Source: an uncultured Aquimarina sp. | Lineage (GTDB): Bacteria; Bacteroidota; Bacteroidia; Flavobacteriales; Flavobacteriaceae | Length of the DNA: 46,156 bases | NCBI GenBank assembly: GCA_947493035.1 | Contig: CANLOW010000012.1 | Span: 1-46,156 of the forward strand | Direction of reading: 5' to 3' | In this document: piece after piece, positions 16,162 to 24,008 of the stretch | How the letters are laid out: every line of letters begins with the position of its first letter | Numbering within the stretch: the first letter of the stretch is position 1 | Made by a program: the position numbers and the translations under genes | Notes under the pieces: generated by a model | Told to the model about the DNA's origin: nothing | The model's database searches: none | What the model saw: the letters and a program-made list of their open reading frames with translations, nothing else

Positions 16162-18578
16162 TATGCTTCTCTCTTTAAAATAAATCTCAAACCAAGACCC
16201 AAAAGTATTACAAAAAGTATTGATGATATTAAAGTTATAAGGCTCCCTATTCTTACAACTTTAGGTTTAAATTCAAAAGTAATTTTGTGATTACCTGAAG
16301 GTATTTCAATACCTCTTAATGCATAATTCGTTTTAAAAATTGAAGCTTCATTACCATCTACAAAAGCCTTCCAACCATTCTTATAATACATCTCCGAAAA
16401 CACAGCAAAACCATTATTCTCATTCTTACTTTCATACTCCATTTTATTTGGTTTGTATGATATTAATTCAATTGAAGCTAAAGAATCTACCACATATTTT
16501 TTAGTAGAAATTGATTCATTTTTAGCAAGTACTGCTTTTTTAGCTAAGTCTAATTTTTCTAAACTCAATAACTCTTCATTGGCTGTAGGCTTTGAACTTA
16601 CTTCATTGATAAACCAAGCACTACCTAACGAAGTATCATTTAATTGTACTTGAGACTGTCCTTTTTTGTCATTAAATATAAAATACTTCACATTCAACAT
16701 ATCTAACACTCGCTCATGCCCTTCAATTATATAAAAATCATACAAATCTTGCATTCGTTGAGGCTTTGCAGCATGATATCCACCTAAAGTCTTATGAAAA
16801 TAAGAAGCTCTAGCTGAATTAAAAGGATCATTAGTGATATCATAAACCCTATAGTTTGTAGTATCCTGTTGAATTAGTTTATCCGCATGACTAGCTTGAA
16901 ATGCTCCTTCTATTTGATTTTCTTTAACAAAATTCGTAGTATTTACATATCTCCAAGCTACAGGAACCAAGTCTAAGAGAAAGACAAGACCTAAAACAAA
17001 GATTACAGCGTTTCTAGAAATTTTCTCTTTCAAAAAACTCCATAATGCTACTGCTGCAATCAAAATTAAAACGAGGCTTCTAAGAGAATCTGAAGTGAAA
17101 ATCCTAGACCTATCTTCTTTTAATGCCTCTAAAAAACCTCTACTTGTAGCATTAAGCACCTCAATATCATTAGGTGAGCTAAATGAAAACAAGGTGTTCT
17201 TAAATAATAGAAACACTAATATTAAACCACCGCACACAGCAGTAGCTTTATATAAATTATTTAATTGTGTTTTTTGATCTTCCTGTTTCTTCAAAAATTT
17301 AAATACTGTATAAATAGCAAACATTGGAACACACAGCTCTATTAAGACCTGAATAGAAGTCACCGCCCTAAATTTATTATAGAGAGGAAAAAATTCAATA
17401 AAAAAATTAGAAAGAAAACTAAAGTTCTTACCCCATGATAATGCCAATGCTAATGATATAGTGATGAGTACCCAATATTTTTTTAAACCTTTATAACTAA
17501 ATAACCCCAATACAAATAGAAAAATTAAAGAAGCACCAATATATGCTGGAGCACCTACATAGGGTTGCCTACCCCAATAACCTGGTCCAGATTTCGCAAA
17601 ATCTTTAGCATTATTATACGGTAAACCCATTTTAACCAATTCTTTTACAATTGCTGCATCTTTGCCTAAATTTTCACTATTTGACCCTCCCATAAAACGA
17701 GGGATCATCAGATTGAATGTTTCTAAAATTCCGTAGCTATAACTTAATATATATGATTTATCGAGTCCTTTTGTTTGTTTTTCACTTCCATCAGGCTCTA
17801 TATTAATCTCTGAAGCACCTCTAGTAGAAAAAGCGCTATATTCTTTTACAGCCATAATAGAAGTAGCATTCATAGCAATGGCTAATAGCAATCCAGTTAT
17901 TAAAACCCCTACAGATTTAAAAAATGAATTTATGGTACTATCCTTGACCGCTATGATAAAGAAAACACCTCCTATAATCGCAACCATGATCATAAAATAA
18001 TATGTCATCTGATAATGGTTTGCCACTAATTCAAGTGCCATAGCAAGACAAAACAAAAGCCCTCCTTTGATGTATTTATTATTAAAAATTAATAATACTC
18101 CAGAAAGCATCAAAGGCATGTAGCCTATTGCGTTTGCTTTAGCATTATGCCCGACACCAAGTATAATTATAAAATAAGTTGAAAAACCAAAAGCTAAACT
18201 TCCAAAAAAAGCTAATAAAGGATCAACTTTCAAAACCGATAGTAAAACAAAAAAACCAATAAAGTACAAGAACAAATAGTCTGCTGGTCTTGGTAAAAAT
18301 CGAATTGCTGTATCTAATTTCTTTATATAATGATGAGGATACTTAGCACCCAGCAAATAAGTTGGCATTCCACCAAACCCGCTATTGGTCCAATAAGTTT
18401 CTTCTTTTACCTCTTCTCTATAGTCTATGACCTCTTTTGCCATACCAACATATTGAGCTATATCAGATTGATATATTTCTTTACCTTGCAATACAGGGTT
18501 AAAATAAGCGATTGAAACAATAATAAACCCAAATACAACTGAAAGATACGCTAGAGCCTTTTTGAAATTGATTTCCAA
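16161..18578 (-). CDS. YfhO family membrane protein
   Basis: An 805-residue multipass protein, a normal length for Bacteroidota YfhO. The first extracytoplasmic loop carries YQSDIAQYVGM with Asp39 after helix 1, followed by WTNSGFGGMPTYL, both hallmarks of this GT-C-like family. The region at about residues 540-740 is a soluble extracytoplasmic domain (YRVYDITNDPFNSARASYFHK, then FFNEV-like strands), and a final helix ends in LKREA. In Firmicutes YfhO glycosylates lipoteichoic acid; in Bacteroidota the acceptor is unknown. A TTG at 18578 is the only credible start, because an in-frame TAA lies 30 bp upstream and no ATG lies nearby. It is the first gene of the glycan group. Confidence 0.85.
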   Translation of the reverse strand: MEINFKKALAYLSVVFGFIIVSIAYFNPVLQGKEIYQSDIAQYVGMAKEVIDYREEVKEETYWTNSGFGGMPTYLLGAKYPHHYIKKLDTAIRFLPRPADYLFLYFIGFFVLLSVLKVDPLLAFFGSLAFGFSTYFIIILGVGHNAKANAIGYMPLMLSGVLLIFNNKYIKGGLLFCLAMALELVANHYQMTYYFMIMVAIIGGVFFIIAVKDSTINSFFKSVGVLITGLLLAIAMNATSIMAVKEYSAFSTRGASEINIEPDGSEKQTKGLDKSYILSYSYGILETFNLMIPRFMGGSNSENLGKDAAIVKELVKMGLPYNNAKDFAKSGPGYWGRQPYVGAPAYIGASLIFLFVLGLFSYKGLKKYWVLITISLALALSWGKNFSFLSNFFIEFFPLYNKFRAVTSIQVLIELCVPMFAIYTVFKFLKKQEDQKTQLNNLYKATAVCGGLILVFLLFKNTLFSFSSPNDIEVLNATSRGFLEALKEDRSRIFTSDSLRSLVLILIAAVALWSFLKEKISRNAVIFVLGLVFLLDLVPVAWRYVNTTNFVKENQIEGAFQASHADKLIQQDTTNYRVYDITNDPFNSARASYFHKTLGGYHAAKPQRMQDLYDFYIIEGHERVLDMLNVKYFIFNDKKGQSQVQLNDTSLGSAWFINEVSSKPTANEELLSLEKLDLAKKAVLAKNESISTKKYVVDSLASIELISYKPNKMEYESKNENNGFAVFSEMYYKNGWKAFVDGNEASIFKTNYALRGIEIPSGNHKITFEFKPKVVRIGSLITLISSILFVILLGLGLRFILKREA

Positions 18579-18756
18579 TGGAATAATTTTAATGATTAAA
18601 CGTTATAAGAATCTATACTATTCACATAATATCGATTCAAATCAGACGTTACTATAAGGTTGCTATAAAACAACTAATCCAAATGCTATTTTTTCAAAAG
18701 TAATGAACTCATTAGATTATTTAACAACTAATCTATAAAATTGATAAAATCATTAA

Positions 18757-18764
18757 TATATTTG
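18757..18764 (+). promoter_or_regulatory. -7 promoter box TATATTTG
   Basis: A perfect TAnnTTTG match 20 bp before the start at 18785. The divergent YfhO gene shares this 206-bp spacer, but I see no clear box for it. Confidence 0.55.
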
Positions 18765-18784
18765 ACACAAACTGAATCAACAGA

Positions 18785-20584
18785 ATGCGTTTAACGTTTT
18801 TAACGAGTTTTTTTATAATTATCAGCTTTTTAAGCGCTTCAGCGCAATTTACCGAGACTATCAATACGAATAGACCTGGTAATTCGCAAGGTGCTTATGG
18901 AGTAGGTAAAAACATTTTTCAGTTAGAAGGAGGCCTCGCTTTTCAAAAAGAAAAGCATAGTATCTTCGAAAATGAGACATCTGCCACTCATATTGAATAT
19001 AATTTTCGTTTTGGTCTTATCAAAGAACAATTAGAATTTAATATAGCTGGTTTATATCGTACTTCTACCACAGAAGAACTTATTGCAAATACCAATGCAG
19101 ATATTAAAAGGTCTGGGTTCCCCTTTAACACTATTGGAGTAAAATACTTATTCTATGACCCTTACAAGTTTAAAAAACAAGAATTTAGGAGAACTGTTTG
19201 GGGTTATGTACCTGTAAAATCTAATAATCTTAAAAGTTGGAATGCCAATAATGGTTTTAATTGGAAACGATTAATACCTGCTGTTTCAGCATATGTAGGT
19301 TTTAACTTCTCTAATTCATCTAGTGATTTTGCACCTCACAACAATCCTGACACTCGAATTACTAGCGTTCAAAAAAGTTTATCTCCTAAAGTGGTTATCT
19401 CTGCTCAGAACAACTGGAGTAAAGAGTGGGTTTTTGTTGCCAATCTTGTTTTCGATCAAATTGGATCTGAAGTTTTTGATAAACGCATTATCCTGACTTC
19501 TACCTACAATTTAAATGACCAATGGTCTTTTTTCGGAGAATACGAAGGTGCAAGTAGCCCTATTTACAAAGATTTCATATTCAGAGCTGGTACAACATAT
19601 GCTATTACTCAAGATTTCCAGTTAGATGCTTTGGTATCTAAAAATATTAAAGACACTCCAAATATTTTCAATTTTGGTATTGGAGCGTCTTATAGATTAA
19701 ATTTTCGCCAAAACGGAGATGATGAAAAAATTGATTCTCCAGAATACAGAGAAGTCAAGAAAGTAGTAAAACAGATTAAAAAAGATATTGAAAAAGGAAT
19801 CCTAACTGAAGACGCATTGACCGGTAAATACAAAGGTTATGATCTAGAAGATTTTAGCGACGAGGAAATCGTAGATGGTGATTTCGATTTTGGCGATACT
19901 GAAGTTGATCCAGAATATGAATTATCACAAACCAAATGGTGGCAATTTGGTAAAAAGAAGAAACTTCGTCAAAAAATCCATTCTGACTCAACGAAAGCAA
20001 TACTTGGTACTGATACTCGTATTACTGATTTTGCTGACAAAGAATATATTGAAGAAAAACAAAAAGAGATCACTCCTGGCGAACGTACTGCTGAAGAATT
20101 ATTATTATTAGAACAACAAAGGGAAAGTCAGAAAAAAAGAGGAGCTTTCGGTTGGCTTAAAGGAAAAAAGAAAAAGAAAGAACCTAGGATAGATAGTTCT
20201 GGTGACACTATTCCTGAACCTGATTATACAGGAATGTCTAAAAAAGAAATTCGTAAAGCCAAAAAAGAAGAAGAAGCGCTTCGAAAAATGGATGAAGAAA
20301 TATCTCGCTTAGAAAAAGAAATCTTAGGTGATTTATCCGAAACAGAAGAACAAAAAGCAGTTGAAAAGCGTCAAAAAAACAAGAAAAAAAGACGTAAAAA
20401 AGAATTAGCTAAAGACCTCGGCTACGAAGTAGAACCTACAAAACCTGATGACACATTTGATGTCGAAGATGCCATAGAAGAACCTCGAAAAAAGAAGGAA
20501 AAGAGAAAAAAGAAGAAAAAGAAAAAGAAGAGAAAGAAGAAAAAAGAAGAGGATATCGATATTGATGAACTCCTTAAAGGTTAA
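18785..20584 (+). CDS. Outer-membrane barrel-like protein with lysine-rich C-terminal extension
   Basis: A 599-residue protein. Residues 1-20 are a signal peptide ending SASAQ. Residues about 24-315 are alternating strands of a porin-like barrel opening with TINTNRPGNSQGAYGVGKN, the pattern of the 'transporter/MetA-pathway of phenol degradation' family of putative outer-membrane proteins. The barrel seems complete by GIGASYRLNFRQ. From about residue 318 a charged extension of roughly 280 residues follows. It has an acidic stretch, then coiled-coil-like KKEEEALRKMDEEISRLEKEI, and ends in long lysine runs (13 consecutive K/R residues near 583) before DIDIDELLKG. The tail would lie in the periplasm and might contact peptidoglycan or other anions; that is a guess. 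The function is unknown. Confidence 0.75.
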   Translation: MRLTFLTSFFIIISFLSASAQFTETINTNRPGNSQGAYGVGKNIFQLEGGLAFQKEKHSIFENETSATHIEYNFRFGLIKEQLEFNIAGLYRTSTTEELIANTNADIKRSGFPFNTIGVKYLFYDPYKFKKQEFRRTVWGYVPVKSNNLKSWNANNGFNWKRLIPAVSAYVGFNFSNSSSDFAPHNNPDTRITSVQKSLSPKVVISAQNNWSKEWVFVANLVFDQIGSEVFDKRIILTSTYNLNDQWSFFGEYEGASSPIYKDFIFRAGTTYAITQDFQLDALVSKNIKDTPNIFNFGIGASYRLNFRQNGDDEKIDSPEYREVKKVVKQIKKDIEKGILTEDALTGKYKGYDLEDFSDEEIVDGDFDFGDTEVDPEYELSQTKWWQFGKKKKLRQKIHSDSTKAILGTDTRITDFADKEYIEEKQKEITPGERTAEELLLLEQQRESQKKRGAFGWLKGKKKKKEPRIDSSGDTIPEPDYTGMSKKEIRKAKKEEEALRKMDEEISRLEKEILGDLSETEEQKAVEKRQKNKKKRRKKELAKDLGYEVEPTKPDDTFDVEDAIEEPRKKKEKRKKKKKKKKRKKKKEEDIDIDELLKG

Positions 20585-20610
20585 CATTTATATTGTTATA
20601 AGTCTAAGTT

Positions 20611-20660
20611 AAAAAGGGCAAACCATACATATGTATTATTGTGTATTGTTGCCCTTTTTT
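20611..20660 (+). terminator. Terminator hairpin after the barrel-protein gene
   Basis: AAAAAGGGCAA (20611-20621) pairs with TTGCCCTTTTT (20649-20659), and more T follow. The 27-nt loop contains the palindrome ATACATATGTAT. The symmetric A and T runs could allow use from both strands. Confidence 0.75.
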
Positions 20661-20706
20661 AATTTTTTGAATATTCGTAATTAGTAATTTTACATCCTTT
20701 TTCGTC

Positions 20707-20727
20707 ATTCCTTGCTTGACAAGAAAT
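20707..20727. repeat. Extragenic palindrome, inverted orientation
   Basis: ATTCCTTG (20707-20714) and CAAGAAAT (20720-20727) pair with one mismatch around CTTGA. On the minus strand it reads GAGATTTC...AAGGAATGACG, the same framed element as at 20921-20946 but reversed. Confidence 0.55.
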
Positions 20728-20858
20728 CTCATCCTACTTCTTTTTACATCATTAATGAGATCTTGAAACAAGTTTCGGGATCAAGCTGAAAAGTTGTGGA
20801 GCGTTAAATATTACTTTATTTTTAAAATATAGAAATGATTTTCATGTTAACTTTTATC

Positions 20859-20879
20859 ATCCCGCACCTGATGCGGGAT
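20859..20879. repeat. GC-rich palindrome
   Basis: ATCCCGCA (20859-20866) and TGCGGGAT (20872-20879) pair perfectly around CCTGA. Its high GC stands out in an AT-rich spacer, as in dispersed extragenic palindromes known from several phyla. Confidence 0.65.
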
Positions 20880-20923
20880 CCCATCAAGGATATTTATTTA
20901 ACCTAATTGACATATTTAATGAG

Positions 20924-20943
20924 ATTCCTTCCTGCGAAGGAAT
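20924..20943. repeat. Extragenic palindrome, GAGATT...GGAATGAC type
   Basis: ATTCCTTC (20924-20931) and GAAGGAAT (20936-20943) enclose CTGC and are framed by GAG and GAC. It is a sister of the palindrome at 7735-7754. Confidence 0.65.
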
Positions 20944-21286
20944 GACGATTGGCTTGTCCAAAACTTTTCGGGTTGATCCAAATTTCAGATGACACAATTC
21001 CTTAATTCTGTAGATACAGTAAATAAAATGCTTTAATTGATACTTTTAATTTATTTTATTTGAACTAAAACAGCCTATATTTCGTTAAGAACCTTGACTT
21101 ATAAAAGAGACAATCATTTTTAAATCTCATAATAAATCTCTTATTCCTTTTAGGATTGACACGTATTTCACAATACCTTTCTCTTAACTATCGAAAATAA
21201 CATCTTGACAATGTAATTGGTATTCAAATAAATGCTGTGTTTTCTTTTTAAAACTCAAGAGTGGTGGTAGAGAAATACTTGAACAC

Positions 21287-21317
21287 AAAAAAAGAGCATT
21301 AAACATGCTCTTTTTTT
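21287..21317. terminator. Bidirectional terminator
   Basis: AAAAAAAGAGCAT (21287-21299) and ATGCTCTTTTTTT (21305-21317) form a perfect 13-bp stem with a 5-nt loop and T-runs on both strands. It lies 49 bp past the stop of the leftward FKBP-like gene and is its likely terminator. Confidence 0.85.
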
Positions 21318-21365
21318 GACAAACATAATCTTTAAAAAATCAAACCCTTTAAAATCTACTTACTA

Positions 21366-22436
21366 TTACTTATTAGGATCCAAATATGCTGGCGTTAAGC
21401 CATCATCTGGTACTTTAGGAGCAAAATCATTAGTCTTATCGTTGTCACAATTCTCATCATCTTCACCTAAATCAACAAGTTCAACTTCTAGCAGTGTTAG
21501 TACATCATCTCCATCATCATCCGGATCTAAATAATTTGGAATATTATCATATTCGATATCATCATTTCTTGACGCAGCATCTTCAGGTTCAGCATCTGTA
21601 TTATCATTGGTAGGATCTCCATCACCATCTAAATCTTCGTAGATCGTCAAGATTCCATCACCATCAGGGTCTGTACGTTGAGTATTCAGTATTGAAAAAG
21701 TAAACACAAAACTACCTCTATCATTAAACGATGGACTTGGAGTAGACAACGTTCCTGGTATGATCATCAATGCTACTCCTGATCTATCTTCATCTTCTTT
21801 CTTAATATTTCCTCCAAAGCACTCATTAGTTTCACTAAACTCACGAATACCTGATCGCATTTTACTTCTAACAATATCGAAAGCTGTGAAGTCAGTCAAC
21901 TCTGTAGACCAGAAAAATTCTCGTTCACTTTCAGGAGTAGTTAATGCTAAAAATTCTTTCTTATCAGATTCAAATTGTATAATTTCAGGAATTTGAAATG
22001 CAATTAATGATGGATCTCTCCTGTATACTTTCTTCCCTAACCCTTCCCTTAGGATTATGTAATAAAACACTTGCTCTCTTCCTGTACTCCCTACATTTAG
22101 AGTATCTTTTATTAATAATGGTTGCCCCTCTTTAACTTCTAAATAATCTGAAAATGTTTTACCAGAAGATCTTCCTGAAGCTGATTCAGGTACCGACCCA
22201 TCATCGTTTAGTTTTATAATTCGAATATCATTCTCTTTTAGCCCTGACTTCAGTTTTCCATTTTCAAGAATATCTAAGTCATTAATGGTAAACGTTTCTA
22301 AAAAAGCTTCAACATCATCAGTAGTTGTCGTAATTGCTTCCTCTAAAGTAGGTTGATTAATATCATCATTATTACAAGCTACAGTGGCCATTGCTAAGAA
22401 CATACCACCTACCAAATGCTTCCAATACTTCTTCAT
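21366..22436 (-). CDS. FKBP-like lipoprotein with thrombospondin type-3 tail
   Basis: A 356-residue protein with a lipoprotein signal; Cys21 in ATVACNND is the likely lipidation site. Residues about 110-250 follow the outline of a divergent FKBP-type peptidyl-prolyl isomerase (VFYYIILREG..., then SGVALMIIPGTLSTPSPSFNDRGSFVFTFSIL as the final strands). Many active-site aromatics are not evident, so catalysis is uncertain. Residues about 255-325 are acidic DPDGDG/DLDGDGD/LDPDDDGDD loops of the TSP3 type, which bind calcium. I recognise this architecture from Flavobacteriaceae lipoproteins in the periplasm or on the surface. It is divergent from hslR across 73 bp. The TSP3 loops resemble those of the giant proteins nearby, but the fold partner differs. 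Confidence 0.75.
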   Translation of the reverse strand: MKKYWKHLVGGMFLAMATVACNNDDINQPTLEEAITTTTDDVEAFLETFTINDLDILENGKLKSGLKENDIRIIKLNDDGSVPESASGRSSGKTFSDYLEVKEGQPLLIKDTLNVGSTGREQVFYYIILREGLGKKVYRRDPSLIAFQIPEIIQFESDKKEFLALTTPESEREFFWSTELTDFTAFDIVRSKMRSGIREFSETNECFGGNIKKEDEDRSGVALMIIPGTLSTPSPSFNDRGSFVFTFSILNTQRTDPDGDGILTIYEDLDGDGDPTNDNTDAEPEDAASRNDDIEYDNIPNYLDPDDDGDDVLTLLEVELVDLGEDDENCDNDKTNDFAPKVPDDGLTPAYLDPNK

Positions 22437-22475
22437 AAATTCAATTTTATAGCAAACGAAGATACAATTTTATCG

Positions 22476-22483
22476 TATTTTTG
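22476..22483 (+). promoter_or_regulatory. -7 promoter box TATTTTTG for hslR
   Basis: A perfect TAnnTTTG match, 26 bp before the hslR start, in the 73-bp spacer shared with the divergent lipoprotein gene. Confidence 0.5.
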
Positions 22484-22509
22484 AATCTTTAGATTTATAG
22501 AAAAAGATC

Positions 22510-22908
22510 ATGCGGGTAGATAAGTATTTATGGTGTGTTCGTGTTTTCAAAACGAGAAGCATTGCAACAAATGCCTGTAAGCAAGGGAAAATAAAAATTG
22601 GGGAGCAAATCGTAAAACCTTCTAGAGAGGTTTACCCAACTGATATTATTGAGGTTAGAAAAAACCAAATTGATTATGTATTTCATGTTTTAGACTTGCC
22701 TGATAGTAGGGTTGGTGCTAAAATTTCAGGCTTATATGTAGAAGATAAAACACCTAAAGAACGTTTTGAAAAGTTAGCCCTTTTAAAATATTCTAAAGAT
22801 TATTATCGTAAAAAGGGAACTGGACGCCCTACAAAAAAAGACCGAAGGGACATTGATGATTGGTTTGAAGAGCCTCAAAAAACGACAACTGAGAAAAAAG
22901 ATGAGTAA
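22510..22908 (+). CDS. hslR: S4-domain RNA-binding protein, Hsp15 family
   Basis: A 132-residue protein. Residues 1-60 form an S4 RNA-binding domain with the Hsp15-type start MRVDKYLWCVRVFKTRSIATNACKQG and the turn KIGEQIVKPSREV. The C-terminus is basic (KKGTGRPTKKDRRDIDDWF), also typical of the family. In E. coli Hsp15 binds stalled 50S subunits carrying peptidyl-tRNA; the same cytosolic role is inferred here. It lies 9 bp before the phosphoribosyltransferase gene and is probably co-transcribed with it. Confidence 0.85.
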   Translation: MRVDKYLWCVRVFKTRSIATNACKQGKIKIGEQIVKPSREVYPTDIIEVRKNQIDYVFHVLDLPDSRVGAKISGLYVEDKTPKERFEKLALLKYSKDYYRKKGTGRPTKKDRRDIDDWFEEPQKTTTEKKDE

Positions 22909-22917
22909 TTTGGATTT

Positions 22918-23424
22918 ATGGAACAAAAAAACATTATTCTAAACAGTACTGAAATTTCAAATAAAATTAGACGAATCGCATTTCAGATATACGAAACTAA
23001 CGTAAATGAATCTGAAATTGTAATTGCTGGTATCGTTGATAAAGGATATACTTTGGCTGAAAGAATAACCGCTATTTTACAAGAAATTAGCCCTATGCAA
23101 GTTATTCTGTGTAAAATCACTATGAATAAAGAAAAACCGCTGGGTACTGTAAAAGCAAATTTATCTAAAAAAGAGTATGCTAACAAAGCATTAGTGCTTG
23201 TCGATGATGTCTTAAACACAGGAAGCTCATTAGCATATGGTGTTAGTTTCTTTTTAGACGTTCCTCTTAAAAAATTCAAAACTGCTGTATTAGTAAATAG
23301 AAACCATAAAAAATTTCCTATAAAAGCTGATTTTAAAGGAATCTCTTTATCTACATCTTTTCATAACCATATTACAGTATGCTTAGATGATAACCCTGAA
23401 AAGGATCATGTATACTTGACATAA
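22918..23424 (+). CDS. Phosphoribosyltransferase family protein (PyrR-like)
   Basis: A 168-residue type I phosphoribosyltransferase fold. The PRPP-binding loop is clear at residues 91-105, ALVLVDDVLNTGSSL, with the Asp96-Asp97 pair. An earlier segment (IVIAGIVDKGYTLAERI) forms the flexible-loop entry, and FPIKADFKGISLST is the hood-like C-terminal part. PyrR-like proteins regulate or salvage pyrimidines, but the base specificity is not shown by sequence. I recall a shikimate kinase gene often following this gene in Flavobacteriaceae; here the next sequence is a transposase remnant, so a rearrangement may have occurred. Confidence 0.85.
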   Translation: MEQKNIILNSTEISNKIRRIAFQIYETNVNESEIVIAGIVDKGYTLAERITAILQEISPMQVILCKITMNKEKPLGTVKANLSKKEYANKALVLVDDVLNTGSSLAYGVSFFLDVPLKKFKTAVLVNRNHKKFPIKADFKGISLSTSFHNHITVCLDDNPEKDHVYLT

Positions 23425-23560
23425 ATTCAGTCATATACTTCATTATTACAGAAGACATTTTACAGTTTCTAAATCTTATTTTTTGAGATAATTAGGTGCA
23501 TTCAGAAAATAGAACAGTTTTGAAAATTGCCAATATAAAATCTGAGATTTGATTAGATTC

Positions 23561-23938
23561 ATGTCTCGGATTTCTTTTTTCCAGTGTTTTTTAGAAAGAT
23601 TTATATTTGAAGAACATATAAGCACCGATGCTGAAATCTTTACTGATAAATGGAGAGGTTACCAACCTTTAAAAGAAAAATATAGTATTACTCAAAAGAA
23701 AAGTAAGGGTGGTCGTAATTTTTCAGAATTACATATTGTCATTCAACAAGCTAAGTCTTGGTTAAAAACCATTCCAACTCATGTTAGCAAAAAACATATT
23801 CAAGCTTATTTTGATGAATTTTCATTTAGGATTAATAGGTCACAAAGCAAAAAATCTATATTTGATAAAACTACTGAAAGGATGGTAAATGCTGAGCCTT
23901 GGTATCATAATCCAATAAAACAGCAGCTAAATGTATAA
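23561..23938 (+). pseudogene. C-terminal remnant of an IS1595-family (ISXO2-like) transposase
   Basis: About 125 codons are open from an ATG at 23561, or from an in-frame TTG at 23549. From about residue 12 they match the end of IS1595-type transposases: FIFEEHISTDAEIFTDKWRGY holds the second catalytic Asp, then ELHIVIQQAKSWLK and KKHIQAYFDEFSFRINRSQ, the YxDEFxFRxNR signature. Complete enzymes are about 300 residues with an N-terminal zinc ribbon; that part and the first catalytic Asp are missing, and no remnant of it is seen upstream. I could not find convincing terminal inverted repeats or a target duplication. It is an inactive fossil, lying exactly between the hslR group and the giant-gene locus. 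Confidence 0.8.
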
Positions 23939-23945
23939 CTCAATT

Positions 23946-23997
23946 AATAGATTGACATCCTTACACAGAATTTGTACAACTATGTCAATCTATTTTT
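23946..23997. terminator. Long inverted repeat, probable terminator
   Basis: AATAGATTGACAT (23946-23958) pairs perfectly with ATGTCAATCTATT (23982-23994) across a 23-nt loop, followed by TTT. It lies 12 bp before the stop of the leftward giant gene and 8 bp after the transposase remnant, so it could end transcription from either side. Confidence 0.6.
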
Positions 23998-24008
23998 AAC
24001 TCAAAATT

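Larger units (their letters stand above)
20661..21286. other. Intergenic region with dispersed palindromic repeats
   Basis: About 630 bp without a gene. The left two-thirds hold three hairpins (listed separately), a GATCAAGCTGAAAA block (about 20781-20794) and a TTTTCGGGTTGATCC block (about 20964-20978). These match, in degenerate form, blocks at 7451-7800. From 21000 to 21286 I see only AT-rich sequence. Confidence 0.6.

Noticed and set aside
23946..23994. The 13-bp inverted repeats as terminal repeats of the IS
   Set aside because: They enclose only 23 bp and lie wholly outside the transposase remnant; a terminator explains them better.
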